Source: Atkinsonella hypoxylon (taxonomy: Eukaryota; Ascomycota; Sordariomycetes; Hypocreales; Clavicipitaceae). Taken from it: a stretch of 43,252 nucleotides of DNA. The position numbers and the translations under genes were made by a program. The notes beneath the pieces were generated by a model. The model was not told where the DNA came from. It saw only the letters and a list, made by a program, of their open reading frames with translations, and did no database searches. This document shows, in pieces, positions 21,318 to 32,716 of the stretch. How positions within the stretch are numbered: the first letter of the stretch is position 1; every line of letters begins with the position of its first letter. The DNA lies in contig JFHB01000241.1 of NCBI GenBank assembly GCA_000729835.1, positions 1 to 43,252 on the forward strand, given 5' to 3'.

Positions 21318-22280
21318 TCTATGCAGCATAGTGTATCCGATGTTGAGAAAAATCTCCGTGGTGCTGGCAATGCTGACTAATTTCCTTTCATGAGCATTCT
21401 ATGCTATCTCTAACGCATTTGACCTAGTACTAAGTATGACAAACCAGCAGTAGTAGTCCTGGTAACACCCTGATTGTAACTCTTAAGATATTGTAAGTCT
21501 CGTAGGTTGTGATTTAGGCTTTATCATTAAGCTGCTAACAATAAGGCTTTTATGGATCTTGACAACAATGCTATTGATGGCTAGCAGAGAACTATTCCGT
21601 ATAAATGCAAGACTTGTGATGTACCTCGTAGTCTAGATAATTCAGTACCTCTATTATGCAGTAAATTATAACTATAGGAGCAGGTACTTTTAGAGGGCAG
21701 TTTTTTATTGAATGCATAATCCTGTTAGTACCGCGTAGAGTCCGATGGCAACGTTGTACCTAGGCAAACGTCGTAAATGACCCGACTATCAGGACTGACC
21801 TGTAGACAATCTTTAGTGATAATCGACATGGTGAAGTTTTTACCGACGTCATCATTATGTACCTACTATGAACGCCCATGTACTTGGCTAGCGTGCCGGT
21901 CGTTTTAACCACTCTGTGGTGTTTACTGTGAAGGGGATAGATAGACGGCCATTACGCCGATCTTGGTACTTGGTGCCTTGGTATGATTCACCAGCAATAC
22001 CAAGTACTCTCGACTCACAACTACTGCGCCACGTCTTGGCAGACCAGTAGGCCAATCAAGTCTGCCTGCCATTGAATATAACGACGGATGACTCTATTGA
22101 CCCATCACGTGCGATTGATGTAAGGCTAAAGTACTGTGCTGCAATTTTCGCAGTAAAACGTGCAGCGATCTATTCCGTAGTTGCGCGCGAGATTGTGTGG
22201 TAATTTCGCGTATCGTGGTGGGCATCGATTGCAGCGCACTAAGGCTATATACCTCCCTGCCCATGAGAACTATTCCGTAT

Positions 22281-22782
22281 ACTATACGTCCGTATCGACC
22301 CACCGATTTGTCGATCTATAGTTACTATCTATCCCTTTGGCAGTCCGTAGGCAATAGTTAACAAGGTCACGGATCAACCTAGGTACCTAGTTGACCAATC
22401 ACGTCGATGTGGGTATCAGCGGTACTTAAATTTTATGTGCGAATCTCACTAGTTATGATAATAGAAGTGCCAGCAATTCCGGGAGGTACAAAGCGGCACA
22501 TCGCACACATTGCAGCTACCTAATGTATATCGCGTTTTTCGTGGTGGACACAAAGTGCCTGCATCAGCCGGCCGCTCTTGACGGCAGTTATCGTCAATTC
22601 AGATAATTAGCTCCGGTTCTGTGTTGTTCTTAGAGAGGTCACTATTATTGTCTCCAGAATGCCACCAAACGCGTTTGGAGCTAGCAGATATCGGAAGTTG
22701 GGTGGGTCCCGTGACCTCGTTGTTGCCTGCGGACTGCCAAAGGGATGATACTCTGAGAAATGGGTCGGTACGGACGTGTAGT
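22281..22782. mobile_element. Putative non-autonomous inverted-repeat (MITE-like) element
   Basis: Two arms pair across about 500 bp. Outer block: 22281-22302 versus 22761-22782 reversed, ACTAYACGTCCGTAYCGACC plus CA, differing only by two C/T changes. Inner block: 22326-22372 versus about 22709-22752 reversed, sharing CCCTTTGGCAGTCCG, AGGCAA and GGTCACGG with small gaps. The interior has no coding capacity. C/T differences are as expected after repeat-induced point mutation. No clean target-site duplication is visible, so the outer ends are uncertain. Confidence 0.55.
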
Positions 22783-23800
22783 CTTGCGGTCCAAGGAGAA
22801 TTGTGAGTACCCGCGTACGTACATTGGTAAAATAGTAAATTAATACAGGCGCTGCACTATCAATTAATTGATCGGCCTATTTGCTAACTAGTTATCTGAG
22901 AACTTTCCGCAGAAGTGTACATACAAACATACATGCGGTGAATGGGCTGCTGATGTGCCTGGGTACCGAGGTACATGGGCGGGTGTGTAATACCTATCCG
23001 TAGGTGGTTGTGGCCATTGTTTGACCGCGAGGCCTTGTTTCATGTCGCGACAGGGGACCGAGGCCGCTTGGCACTTTCATTTCGCAGATACTACGGAATA
23101 AATCGCACGCGACGACCACAAGCTTATATTATATTAGCTTATCCCTCAAGACAAGGTGGCTGACGAACCGCACAGCCGCAAGGGGCCGTTGTAGCAAACT
23201 GAGTACGAGACAGGTGAAGGCATGGTTATTCTGTCTGTGCTGAGTACAAAAGGCACCAGACGTTTGTCTGCCCAATGCATGCCAGGTAGGTACCTAGGTA
23301 GGCGCTGCCTCGGACATATCAGCTCACGCTGGTCTGGTCTGTGTGTGATGGTAGTACCAGCGGACCACGTGGGAGAGTCTATCATGTCCCGTTGATATTT
23401 GATATTGGAGTTGTTAGAAATTCGCTGGGCTTCAGCGCTCTGCTGACGCTGTCTGGTAGGTATTACGCCGCAACATAAGCTCGTCCGTGAAGGTTGTGCC
23501 CCTGAGCCATGTGGAGCAGATCCACGTGATCATTGCTCCTTAGAAAATGGTTTCAACCTGGTGTCGAGCGTACATCATCCAGTCTCAACTCAAAATCCCA
23601 GGTTTGACATGAGGGGCGGGCCCCCCCTGCGAGATTCAAAATGCACGCGCATTACACTTGTGCCTTGATTTTGATTTCCCACGGTACCCATGTCTGCAAA
23701 AGCGCAGTCCACGTCCAACGAAAAGAACCGGCTCCTCCTACGTCCCTAGGTACCAGGAGGCATCCCACCAGCCAATGGATCCATGTCTCATGCTAGGCTA

Positions 23801-23830
23801 TCAACTACCTACCTATTCGTAGGTAGTTGA
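23801..23830. repeat. Perfect hairpin palindrome, 12-bp arms
   Basis: TCAACTACCTAC and its exact reverse complement GTAGGTAGTTGA flank a 6-nt loop. Related palindromes lie at 5634-5653, 23284-23302, 24136-24161 and 24255-24273. Confidence 0.85.
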
Positions 23831-24135
23831 GCTCTTAGCCTGTCTGGAAGCGCCCCGCCCGGTTCCTGTTTTTGGTTGGTGAGGCTCGGAAAATCCAAGT
23901 CAATGTTGCATCCGCCCCGGCCGTTGTGGACTCGAGTGGGCGCCTATTATTAGAGATTAGAGGAGCTCCTTGCTATCTTGGCCCCGGTTGGCTAAGTTGT
24001 TCTGGAGTTGAAAGAGTTGAGGAGGGATCCCAATGGACAGAGACTGCTTTGTGCTGTTGAGTGCATGGCCAGAGATTTCTTTTTTTTTGTTTTTTGTTTT
24101 TTTGGCGATCTTGGCTGTGAGCGCCCCTTGTTCAG

Positions 24136-24161
24136 TACCTGCCTAAGTACCTAGGCAGGTA
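24136..24161. repeat. Inverted repeat, 9-bp arms, CCTAGGT family
   Basis: TACCTGCCT and AGGCAGGTA flank an 8-nt loop AAGTACCT. Same palindrome family as 23801-23830. Confidence 0.8.
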
Positions 24162-25054
24162 CCTAGACCTAATGCATATTATACCTGTTTGCGCTTGCAT
24201 AACTTATCACTGCACTTTGTCTTCTGATTCTTGTGCATTACGTACGGCCTACTCCCTACCTACCTAGGTACCCAAGTCCTTTTTGCGAGCGAATTATGCA
24301 GTGCTTCGCATGTACTTTCTATGTACTCCGTATTCGTAGCCAGCCAAGGAAGGCCCTTTGTCTAGGCTGGGTCCCAAACACTAGGTTCTTTCTTTCTTCC
24401 TACCCCTGACCTTGAGGCTTCCAGACTCCAACTTTTCCTCATCATCTTTCTTACACTCATCTGTCAGTCATTGCTTTTTGCTTTCTGTGATTTCTATTGC
24501 ATTTTCACATTTGCATTGTTATCGCCTATTTCCCTTAGAGGACATTTTCGATCGTTCGAACCTCTTCACACCGACTGTAAGCGTTGCAAGTTCCATCCCT
24601 TGTTCCATCCGGCCTCTACGATAACCACATACACCACCATCGATTCCGGCATACTTGCGAAATCTCTTCATCCTACTTTGCTTCAGACGTCTCTCGCTCA
24701 TCTCATTGTTATCTTCATTTCTAAGCCAGGTTGATCCTTGGGCGACTTGGTTCTTTCTACTACCGCTGGACGATTTTCCCTATCTCAAATATCTATTTCG
24801 AATCCACCGACTGTTCGAGGAATAGGACTCTTGACCAGGAGTAACATTCAATTCGTGTAGCATCCAGTTTACCGGCTGCCGCTGCTCTGTTGTGAGCGGA
24901 AATGAAAGGCTGAGATCCCATCTCGCGCGCTCGCAATAGACGATTCGGGTCGGAGAACCTTACACCGAACATCTCGTAAAACTCGGGAATCATATACCGC
25001 ATTTGGACTTCTGGACAAGGCTCATTTGGTAGGCTTAGACAAGCACATTCCTCC

Positions 25055-25105
25055 ATGAGGCCTTACGCACATCGCAGCATTCAGATCTTTCACTACACAT
25101 TTTGA
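25055..25105 (+). other. Upstream open reading frame of the channel gene (16 codons)
   Basis: ATG at 25055 opens a 16-codon frame ending at TGA 25103-25105, 74 nt before the main ATG at 25180. A still shorter one (ATG AAA GGC TGA) lies at 24902-24913. They matter only if the mRNA leader includes them; a 5' UTR intron could remove them. Confidence 0.4.
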
Positions 25106-25179
25106 TCATTCAAAAACAGGTCCACGACAGAGAGTCTCGAGATAACATCACTTGGCCATCGTGCCTATTTCGGGCAATA

Positions 25180-27505
25180 ATGGCTCGCTGTCACACGTTA
25201 TGGAGCTGGAGGCGGACGGTTACGGCCGTGCTCGGATTGATGACCGCTGAGGTCATGGGTGGCCAAATTCTCAAGACAAACGGTTTCAGCGACTGCGGCT
25301 CCGACCCCAGCGTCAAGGTCGACAGAATCAACATCAGTTACAACAACGAAAACAAGACCGTGAGCTTTGATGTGGCTGGTTCCAGCTTGAAGAAACAGAA
25401 TGTCACTGCCGTTCTCGACGTCTACGCCTATGGCAACAAGGTGTATTCAAAGAGCTTCAACCCATGCGATAAGGCTACTTTCGTTGAACGATTGTGTCCT
25501 CTTCCTGTGGGTAGTTTTGCTGCCCGGGGCAATCAGCAAATCCCGTCAGAATTCGCCAACATGGTACCTGCTATCGCCTTTCAAGTACCGGACATCTCAG
25601 CACATGCAACATTGCAGCTTCTCAGTCTGGAAGATAACAAGGAGGTTGCCTGTATTCAAGCTGACATCACTAATGGAAAGAGTACCGACTTGCCGGCTGT
25701 ATCGTATATTGCCGCAGGCATCGCAGGCGCTGCTCTTGTCATGGCGGGAGTTTCCTCTCTTGGTGCTATCGTATCTGGAGGTAGCGCTTCACTTGGTGGC
25801 ACTGCCGCTGCGCCAATTAGTCCAAGCTTTGGTGAGACAATAGGATGGTTCCAAGGCATGGCTATGAACAGCATGTTGTCCGTCAACTATCCCCCGATTT
25901 ACCGAAGCTTCGCCAAGAACTTTGCCTTCTCAGCTGCCATCATCCCCTGGTCTGGGATGCAGTCAGCTATTGATGGCTTCCGATCGAAAACTGGAGGCAA
26001 CTTGACGGAAGACAGCTATTCCTACCTGCAAAATGCTACTTTGATCTTTCCTGATGGCACGACTCGGAGTCCTAACCAGGGCGTCTTGAATTTTAAGCGA
26101 GCAGTGGATGCTTTCGTAGACTTGGCCGCGCGCGAGATACAAACCTCTGTCAACTCAACTAGCTCTACAGCAACGGGCAGTGGAAACGAGTTTGAGCATA
26201 AAGTCAAGGGTATTCAAGCATTTGCGGAGCAACTTCTGGTGCCCAAGTCCAACATTTTCATGACAGCCTTGCTCGTCGTGGCTATCATTATCGCCAGCAT
26301 TGTGCTCGGCATTCTCCTCGTCAAGGTTGTTCTAGAAGCCTGGGCCTTGTTCGGAACCTTTCCCGAAAGCCTTAAGGGCTTCCGCAAGCACTACTGGGGC
26401 TCCATTGCTCGAACCATCACATCACTCATCTTGCTCTTGTATGGCATCTGGGTGTTGTACTGTGTTTTCCAGTTCACCCTCGGCGACTCTGTGGTGGCCA
26501 AGGTCCTGGCAGGCCTGACCCTGGCCATCTTCACCGGCATCCTGGCCTTTTTCTCCTGGAAAATCTGGTCAGTGGTCCATGAGCTTAAGAAGAAGGAGGG
26601 TGACGCCAGCGCCATCTACGAAGACAAATCGATCTGGGTCAAGTACTCCTTGTTCTACGACGCTTATAAGAAACAATACTGGTGGCTGTTCATTCCCGTC
26701 ATCTTCTACATGTTTGCCAAGGGCGTTGCCATTGCCGCCGCAGATGGACATGGCATGGCCCAGACGGTTGCCCAGATGATCATCGAAGGTCTGATGCTTT
26801 GCTTGCTGCTCTGGAGCCGACCGTTTGAACGACGATCCAGCAACATCATCAACATTGTGATCCAGGCGGTGCGAGTTTTGTCCATTGCATGCATCCTCGT
26901 GTTTGTGCAGGAATTTGGCATCAAGCAAACGACACAGACTGTCGCCGGCGTGGTGCTCATCGCCGTCCAAGCCACATTGACCGGTATTCTGGCAATCCTG
27001 ATTATTTGGAACGCTATCCATGTGTGCTGCACGATGAACCCTCATCGTAAGAGGAGAAAGGAAGCGGGTAGGTTGAAACCCCAGGTTTGAATCAATTGTA
27101 TCATACTGACCAGCTCTCTCTCTCTCCTTTCCAACAGAAAAACTCCAACGTGACATGGACACCCTGACACCTTTGGATGCTCACAACTCGCTCCTCCTTA
27201 ACCGGTCTCCGATGCCCGAAAAATCAATGTTCGCATTGTCCGCCAACTTGGATGAGAAGCGCTACGATCTTCTGGGATCTGCCGAGAGATACTACCCCCA
27301 CGACAGCGAGCTCCGAGCCCCCATTGCACCCTCAGGAGGTCCCATGTACCGGCCGTTAACGCCCACCATATTCAATGACTCACAAAGCCTCCTGGCCGGA
27401 GCGTCTCCCATTTCAGTAACAGAGCGGCAGTCCAGTGCTCCAGCCAACAGAGGATATCGTGGAACAGGCAGATCATACAACGGCGGGCGTTACAAAGTTG
27501 CATAG
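25180..27505 (+). CDS. TRP-like ion channel / flavin carrier (FLC) family protein
   Basis: Model 25180-27067, 27138-27505; 751 residues. The first in-frame ATG is at 25180 (AATAATGGC); the frame is open further 5' but has no ATG. A signal peptide (MARCHTLWSWRRTVTAVLGL, then up to about VMGG) precedes an extracellular ML-like domain with paired cysteines and several N-glycosylation sites (about residues 28-175). The fungal TRP domain follows with about nine hydrophobic spans, e.g. IFMTALLVVAIIIASIVLGI, SLILLLYGIWVLYCVFQF, WLFIPVIFYMFAKGVAI and LIAVQATLTGILAILIIWNA. The cytosolic tail (about 635-751) is Ser/Pro-rich. The family includes yeast Flc1-3 and fission yeast Pkd2, which act in ER/plasma-membrane Ca2+ or FAD transport and wall integrity. 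Confidence 0.92.
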
Positions 27506-28184
27506 TGATGCCAGATTGTCGCAGGTGGAGGATATACCTCGATGCCGCATTCCATGCTGGTGCGGCTCTGACTATGCGTCCTCGACTTATGAATCCCGTC
27601 CTAATACGGTCTCATCGCAAGCCATGTCATAAAGTTAATTTTCACTCTTTATCTTTATACTTTTCTTTCATAGCGTCCAAGTCTTGGTAACGAGCTACTA
27701 TGCGCTTCTCCAATCCACCCCATCGATAAACGTCGTAGTCATAGCCGTGGGAGTAGTAGCCATCTGATGGGGGGAAGTCATCTTGCTTCAGGCAAGGGCA
27801 TGTAAAGCACATTCTGAATATACGGGAGGATCGCTGGCGGGTTTTTGTACATGTTTAATTTCTTTGGCAAATACACTTCTTAGATAACTTGTGGCATGTG
27901 GTCAATTCTCGTTCAATCGTGTTTGCACGGCTGCATGGATGCTGATTTCATTCCATTCGTTTAGCGTAAGGAAAGCTCATTGGACCTATGTACAAGAGGT
28001 CTTGGCACGGGAGTAAATGAACTTGGGTATGTTTGAACATGAGCTTCGGCTGGACCAACGCGATAGGGACGCATGAGTGCATGTTGACATGTATTAAAAT
28101 GCTTCTATCCTGTCTGTAATAGATATAATAGTCCAGAATGCGAATGACTCCCATTAAATATACCGGACCCTCGCTCAGCCTATT
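27506..28184. other. Convergent 3' intergenic region
   Basis: Spacer between the stops of the channel gene and the Vps9 gene; presumably both 3' UTRs. Short open frames here show nothing recognisable. Confidence 0.6.
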
Positions 28185-30964
28185 CTATGAAGAGAGCGCC
28201 AGACACGCATCAACTGCTAATCCCACCCTAGTGAGGATAATATATTAGTAAATGATCTATGGCATCTGAAAAGACGGAAAAAAAAAAAAAGGCATGGGGA
28301 TCAGACGTGAGAGGTGTGGCGTACCGTCCTTGCTTCTGGTATACGACGTCACTTATGATGTCTTTGTCGAGATCAGGGAACATGCCTGCCAGTGTTTCTA
28401 CCACGTTGGCATGCTCGGCGCGGTGTAGCCTTTGAGCCTCTGCTGCTTCAGCGCTCGCTTGGCGCGCCGCAGCTTCTTCGGCTGGGAGGGCGTGTCTTGC
28501 TAGTGCTTGCTGCTGCTGCTGCTGAGGAGTCAGACGAGAGGAAGGAGAGGCGTCTCGGTAGTGAGGCCGTGGTGACTGTTGGTCTGACGGCCCAGGGGAT
28601 CGAGGAGCACTTCCTGGGCTTAGGCCTAGCCCTGAAGTGGGCGAATTGCCTTCATCAGAAAAGATCCTTCCAATGGTGCTTAGGGGCTTTTGGATAGATC
28701 TCAGTAATCCGCTGATGGCTGCGCCGTCTTGTCCGTCACCATCATAAGATGACGTTGATCGTCGCGGCGTCGAGGTCTCGCCCGTGTCCATGGATGGACG
28801 TCCACTAGACCCTCCGGCGTATGATTCAGTCTTTTCATTGAATGTATTTTGCTGCAGCACAGGTGACATGGCTTGATGCTTCTCGGCTATTGCTGATACG
28901 GCTGCCTCAACATTTTTCTCAAATTCGTCGTCAGATATTGTCAAAGACGAACGATCCATATTCTCAATGAATTGAATGGCCCCCATCTACAGAACACGGT
29001 CAGCCATACGGCGCAAGGAATAGAAGACATAATTCTTGGTGGATTAATATATTAGGACATACCAGAGAAGAAAGATAGTAACCAGCTTCACCACCGAGCT
29101 TGTCTTGGTTCCTGAACCGCAGGATATATTGGACATTAGACACCAGGTGTTCGGGGTTACACTGCAGTACGACGTATATCAGGAGTGGCATGAACGAGTC
29201 CGCCGACGAATCGGATTTGTTATGTTTCAACAAGCCTATCTTAGGTCAGTCAATTTGCATATTTCCTATGAAGCGGGTGCTCCTGGCGTCTTACCAAATA
29301 TGACTTTGGAACAATTCAAAACGCAGATCATCTTGTCGCGAGGCGCCCTGTAAGACTTGATTTTGAGGAGCTCTGCCAGCCCATTGTCAGCCTGTCTAGC
29401 ATAACATCGACCTTGTTATTGGGCTAATAAAAATACCTTGTTGAGCAAGCTTCAGAAACCTGCGGCCGCTTTCACCGACAGCTGGAATATCCAGATGCTC
29501 CAGCTTGACCCATCCATAGATGTTGATCTTCTGCGTCAGAATCTCATCGCGCTCGACGTCCTCCTGATGCTGCCCCCGACGGCCTGGCCCAAGAGACACA
29601 TCACCACCTCTCCTCTTAGATTTGGCAGTGGGTATGGGCTTGGGAGGTGCAATAGCGGGTGAGAATGTCTGCGCATATAGCCGATTCATGACCAATTTCT
29701 CCATTCCCTCGCGCGCATTATCGAAGTCCGCATCTGAAACATCCCTCCATACATCACAGATCATCATCTTGTTGGCAATAAAAGCCAAGAAGTCGCCAAT
29801 GATCTTGACTTGTTCGTGTACCATCCATTGTTTCTTGCCGAATTCTGACAGGAAAGATTTGAGATATCTGGCAACTGGGTCGGCTTTCTTGTTTCTCAAT
29901 TGTTCCAGGAATCTATGAAAGTCAAAGGGAAGAGCAGGCTCCGGTTCGGGTTCCGGTGGGGGTGGACGGTGCATGGGCAACTGAGGAGAGGTAGACGATG
30001 TGATACTAGAAGAGCGTCTATCCTCCCTAGTTCGTGGAGGGGTTCCAAAAGCGCCATCCTTGGGGGGTACGGGAGGCCCCTGGTCATCCACGACTTTCTC
30101 CGCCGAACGCTCGACAGCAGACGAAGATGAAATTCGTAGTGAGCTGAAGTCTTGGAGAGGCTCTAAACTGGATTTTCGAGGTGGATGCTGGGCCGAACCG
30201 CCGAAATTAGGAGAGGTTAACTCCAGCCGAGGGCTCATGACTTCGTCCGCATCAGGACCTCCACCCTCCTCACTGAATTGCTCCATTATGCTTTGAATTT
30301 CGGATCGTGAGCCGCCATCCTGGTCGTCTTCGCTCGTGTATCTCTTTTCATCATCGTCCTTGCCCAATCTTGAAGAAGGTGAGTGACCATCAGAACGATG
30401 CGATCTAGCTGCAGTAGATGAGGTACGTGATGGCGGCTGCGAGGTCATGGGAGTAGAAGGAGTTGGATCGACATATGAAAGCCTCTCGGCAGTAAGATGC
30501 TCAGTGAAGTCGGCATTCTCTTTGTGTGATTGATGAAGAGGTGGTTTGATGGTCGCCACAGAAGAGACCATGTTATCTGGCGGATGAGACTCGACAAAGT
30601 TCAAAAGTGCAGAATCATGCTTTTGGCTGGAAGAGGGCTGAGGCTGACTGGAGTATTCCTTGAGATCTATTATATCGCTTGCAGGTCCAGCAGGTTGCAT
30701 AGTCCCAGACTCTGTCGTGCTTGGTAGTTGGGCTGCTTCTGTGCCGGCTCCTCTCTCCCTTTCTTTGTTTGTTGACGAAGAAGCTGGGTTCTCTTGTGGT
30801 GACTCGACATGTTTCTCGTGGACCTTCGCATTTGCTGGTTCGACAATTGGTACTGCTCCTTCGGCGGGATGCGCAGCGTCTACATCTTGTTTGAATGGCG
30901 AGGTATTCTTGACGTCAAGTCTGTCAATAACCTCGTGGCCTTGAAGGTTCTCCGGCGGTGACAT
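28185..30964 (-). CDS. vps9: Vps9-type guanine nucleotide exchange factor with CUE domain
   Basis: Activates Rab5-type GTPases (Vps21/Ypt5) on endosomes in vacuolar sorting. Minus-strand model 30964-29437, 29372-29295, 29235-29063, 28986-28325, 28227-28185; 827 residues. The first ~340 residues are Ser/Pro-rich and look disordered. A helical bundle starts near FDFHRFLEQLRNKKADP, and the VPS9 catalytic core spans exons 1-4: ICDVWRDVSD, TQKINIYGWVKLEHLDIP, the exon-3 core DSFMPLLIYVVLQCNPEHL, then GGEAGYYLSSL joined to MGAIQFIENMD. After a low-complexity linker with a Gln run (28507-28530), a C-terminal CUE ubiquitin-binding domain (VVETLAGMFPDLDKDIISDV, then QGRVGLAVDACLALSS) is completed only by the 43-nt last exon. 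Yeast Vps9 is shorter (451 residues); the long N-terminus is usual in moulds. Confidence 0.95.
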
Positions 30965-32716
30965 GCACGGCGTAATTGCAACTCTCTGGCAGATTGTGGT
31001 CGTTTTCGGTCGGTAACAGAATCGGGGTTCGAATGGAGGAACTCCCAGATATGGATGGAGGCGGAGTTATTAGGTAGTAGTCAGTTCCGATAATGGCAAG
31101 CTTCGCTAGAGAGGGCGTTCGACAGCGTAGAGGACGGACAGGAATAGCAGTACTAGCAGGCAACCTTGGGTTCACCACACCACACAGGCGAAAGCGAGGA
31201 TTTGATGTGCATAAGGAGGAGAATCTGATTGCAAGACAAAAAACGGAGGCGGGATGAGCGCATGTGCAGGTGGATATTTATGGATTGATGTTGAATGAAG
31301 CTCTTGGAGTCTTGGCGTAACTGAGACGGTCACTGGGCTAAGCACTCTGCAGCGGACGGAATGATGGGAACATCGAACCAGCAGGCGATGCGGTCGCGCC
31401 TTCCCTGGGATTAATTCGGGATCTACAGTGTGCGGAGTCCCTGACGTCGAACTCAACATCAACTCAGTGCACTCAGTGACCTCAACGGTATTGCTCCAAA
31501 TTTATACATATCATCTACGGAATAGGTATTAAGCATCAAGGGTCAGATATCAGATGTCAGATATCGGATGTCAGCGTTATTTATAGGCGCAACGCCTCCG
31601 TATTTTCGAGTACTTGCTTACTTGCCTCGCTGCTCCGCTGCCCAGTCAGCTCTTGCAGCCATCCGCCACAAGCCGTACGATGAACGCCGCGAAATCGTCT
31701 TCACTGTTCCACAAGTCTGAAAATAAAATGAACACTCCCAGTGGGCTTCTGGTTATCCAACTGAGAGTGGTAAGGCACCAGCTAGGCCACAGGCTCTCCG
31801 CTTCGAGCAAGCAATACAATACACCACAAGTGCCTAAATGATGATAACTTAGAAAGACTGCAATTCTGTCTCTTTTATAGGATTGGTGAAAATACTATAT
31901 ATAGTTTTGAAGAACCACATAAGCTGACTTTGGATTGGCCAAATTGCCTTTGTGAAGCAGATTCGTGAAATCATAGGTTTTACTTCAGATTGCGCGGCAG
32001 GCCATCTAACCCCACCAAGCTTGCTGATCTCTGTCGGTCGCATCGTCTTGAATGGACGAGCGATAGTTAGATCCCCGTCCCCAATCGAGGATACCTGCCG
32101 CTGAATGCGTTGACCTTCCCGATCGGTGACCCTCCGCGACCATGACTATTTCTACTTTCCTCCTTGGTCGTACAGGCTATTTGCGCCATCCCGTCGTCCT
32201 CCACTTTGCGAGCTGAATTCCTCCCCCCATTATCCAACATCCATTCATAGTCGTTACTTGCAATCCTACCCTGTCGCTCACAAGCACACAGCGGAGGCAG
32301 TAACCAACAAAGGTGAAGTTCTAAATTTAGGGGTCTAGGAATATGTTTGTCCTGTCTTGTCCGAGCTTGGAAGCTTTTGACTGTCTCCAGATTCCGGGCT
32401 GGCGCAGGATGGTATTTGGAGAACCCCCACTGTATGTTTTTACCATACACGAGTTGCGAGAACCAAAGCATGGGTAATCTCTCATTGTATTACTCGAATT
32501 CAGCCTAGCGTGGCTGATCTTGTATGAACTTCTCTCACTATAATCATCAATGGTGCAGGAAGAGACGAGACGCATCGCTATCTCTGCCTCGTACCCCAGA
32601 CCAAAATGCTTTGAGTACATATGAAATAGTATTGAAACTCCCGCCCCCGGAAGAAACCCGTCAATCCTGAAAACGCCGGCGCCAATATTCTGACATTAAG
32701 GAGGCTTACACTTGAT
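30965..32716. other. Intergenic region upstream of vps9
   Basis: 1.75 kb between the vps9 start and the stop of the V-ATPase subunit f gene, both minus strand. It holds a 14-bp tandem repeat (31542-31574) and one TACGGAATA (31516-31524). Open frames such as 31172-31462 and 32067-32471 (minus) resemble nothing known. No gene called. Confidence 0.5.
31542..31574. repeat. 14-bp tandem repeat, about 2.4 copies
   Basis: GTCAGATATCAGAT, then GTCAGATATCGGAT (one difference), then GTCAG. Minor minisatellite about 580 bp upstream of the vps9 start. Confidence 0.85.

Larger units (their letters stand above)
21318..25179. other. Gene-poor region and leader of the channel gene
   Basis: About 3.9 kb without a convincing gene. 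The left part (21.4-23.2 kb) holds four TACGGAATA/TATTCCGTA copies and an imperfect inverted repeat. 23.2-24.3 kb is rich in CTACCTA/CCTAGGT palindromes. From about 24.36 kb the sequence becomes CT-rich and probably forms the promoter and 5' leader of the channel gene, with two upstream ATG frames. No intact transposase. Confidence 0.55.

Noticed and set aside
22690..22710. AGTTGGGTGGGT resembling the 3' part of 5S rRNA
   Set aside because: Only a 12-nt match. The 5' parts of 5S are absent at the right spacing, and the stretch is part of the right arm region of the inverted repeat.
26569..27162. 197-codon minus-strand ORF
   Set aside because: Exact antisense of the TRP/FLC-like gene; composition of a shadow frame.
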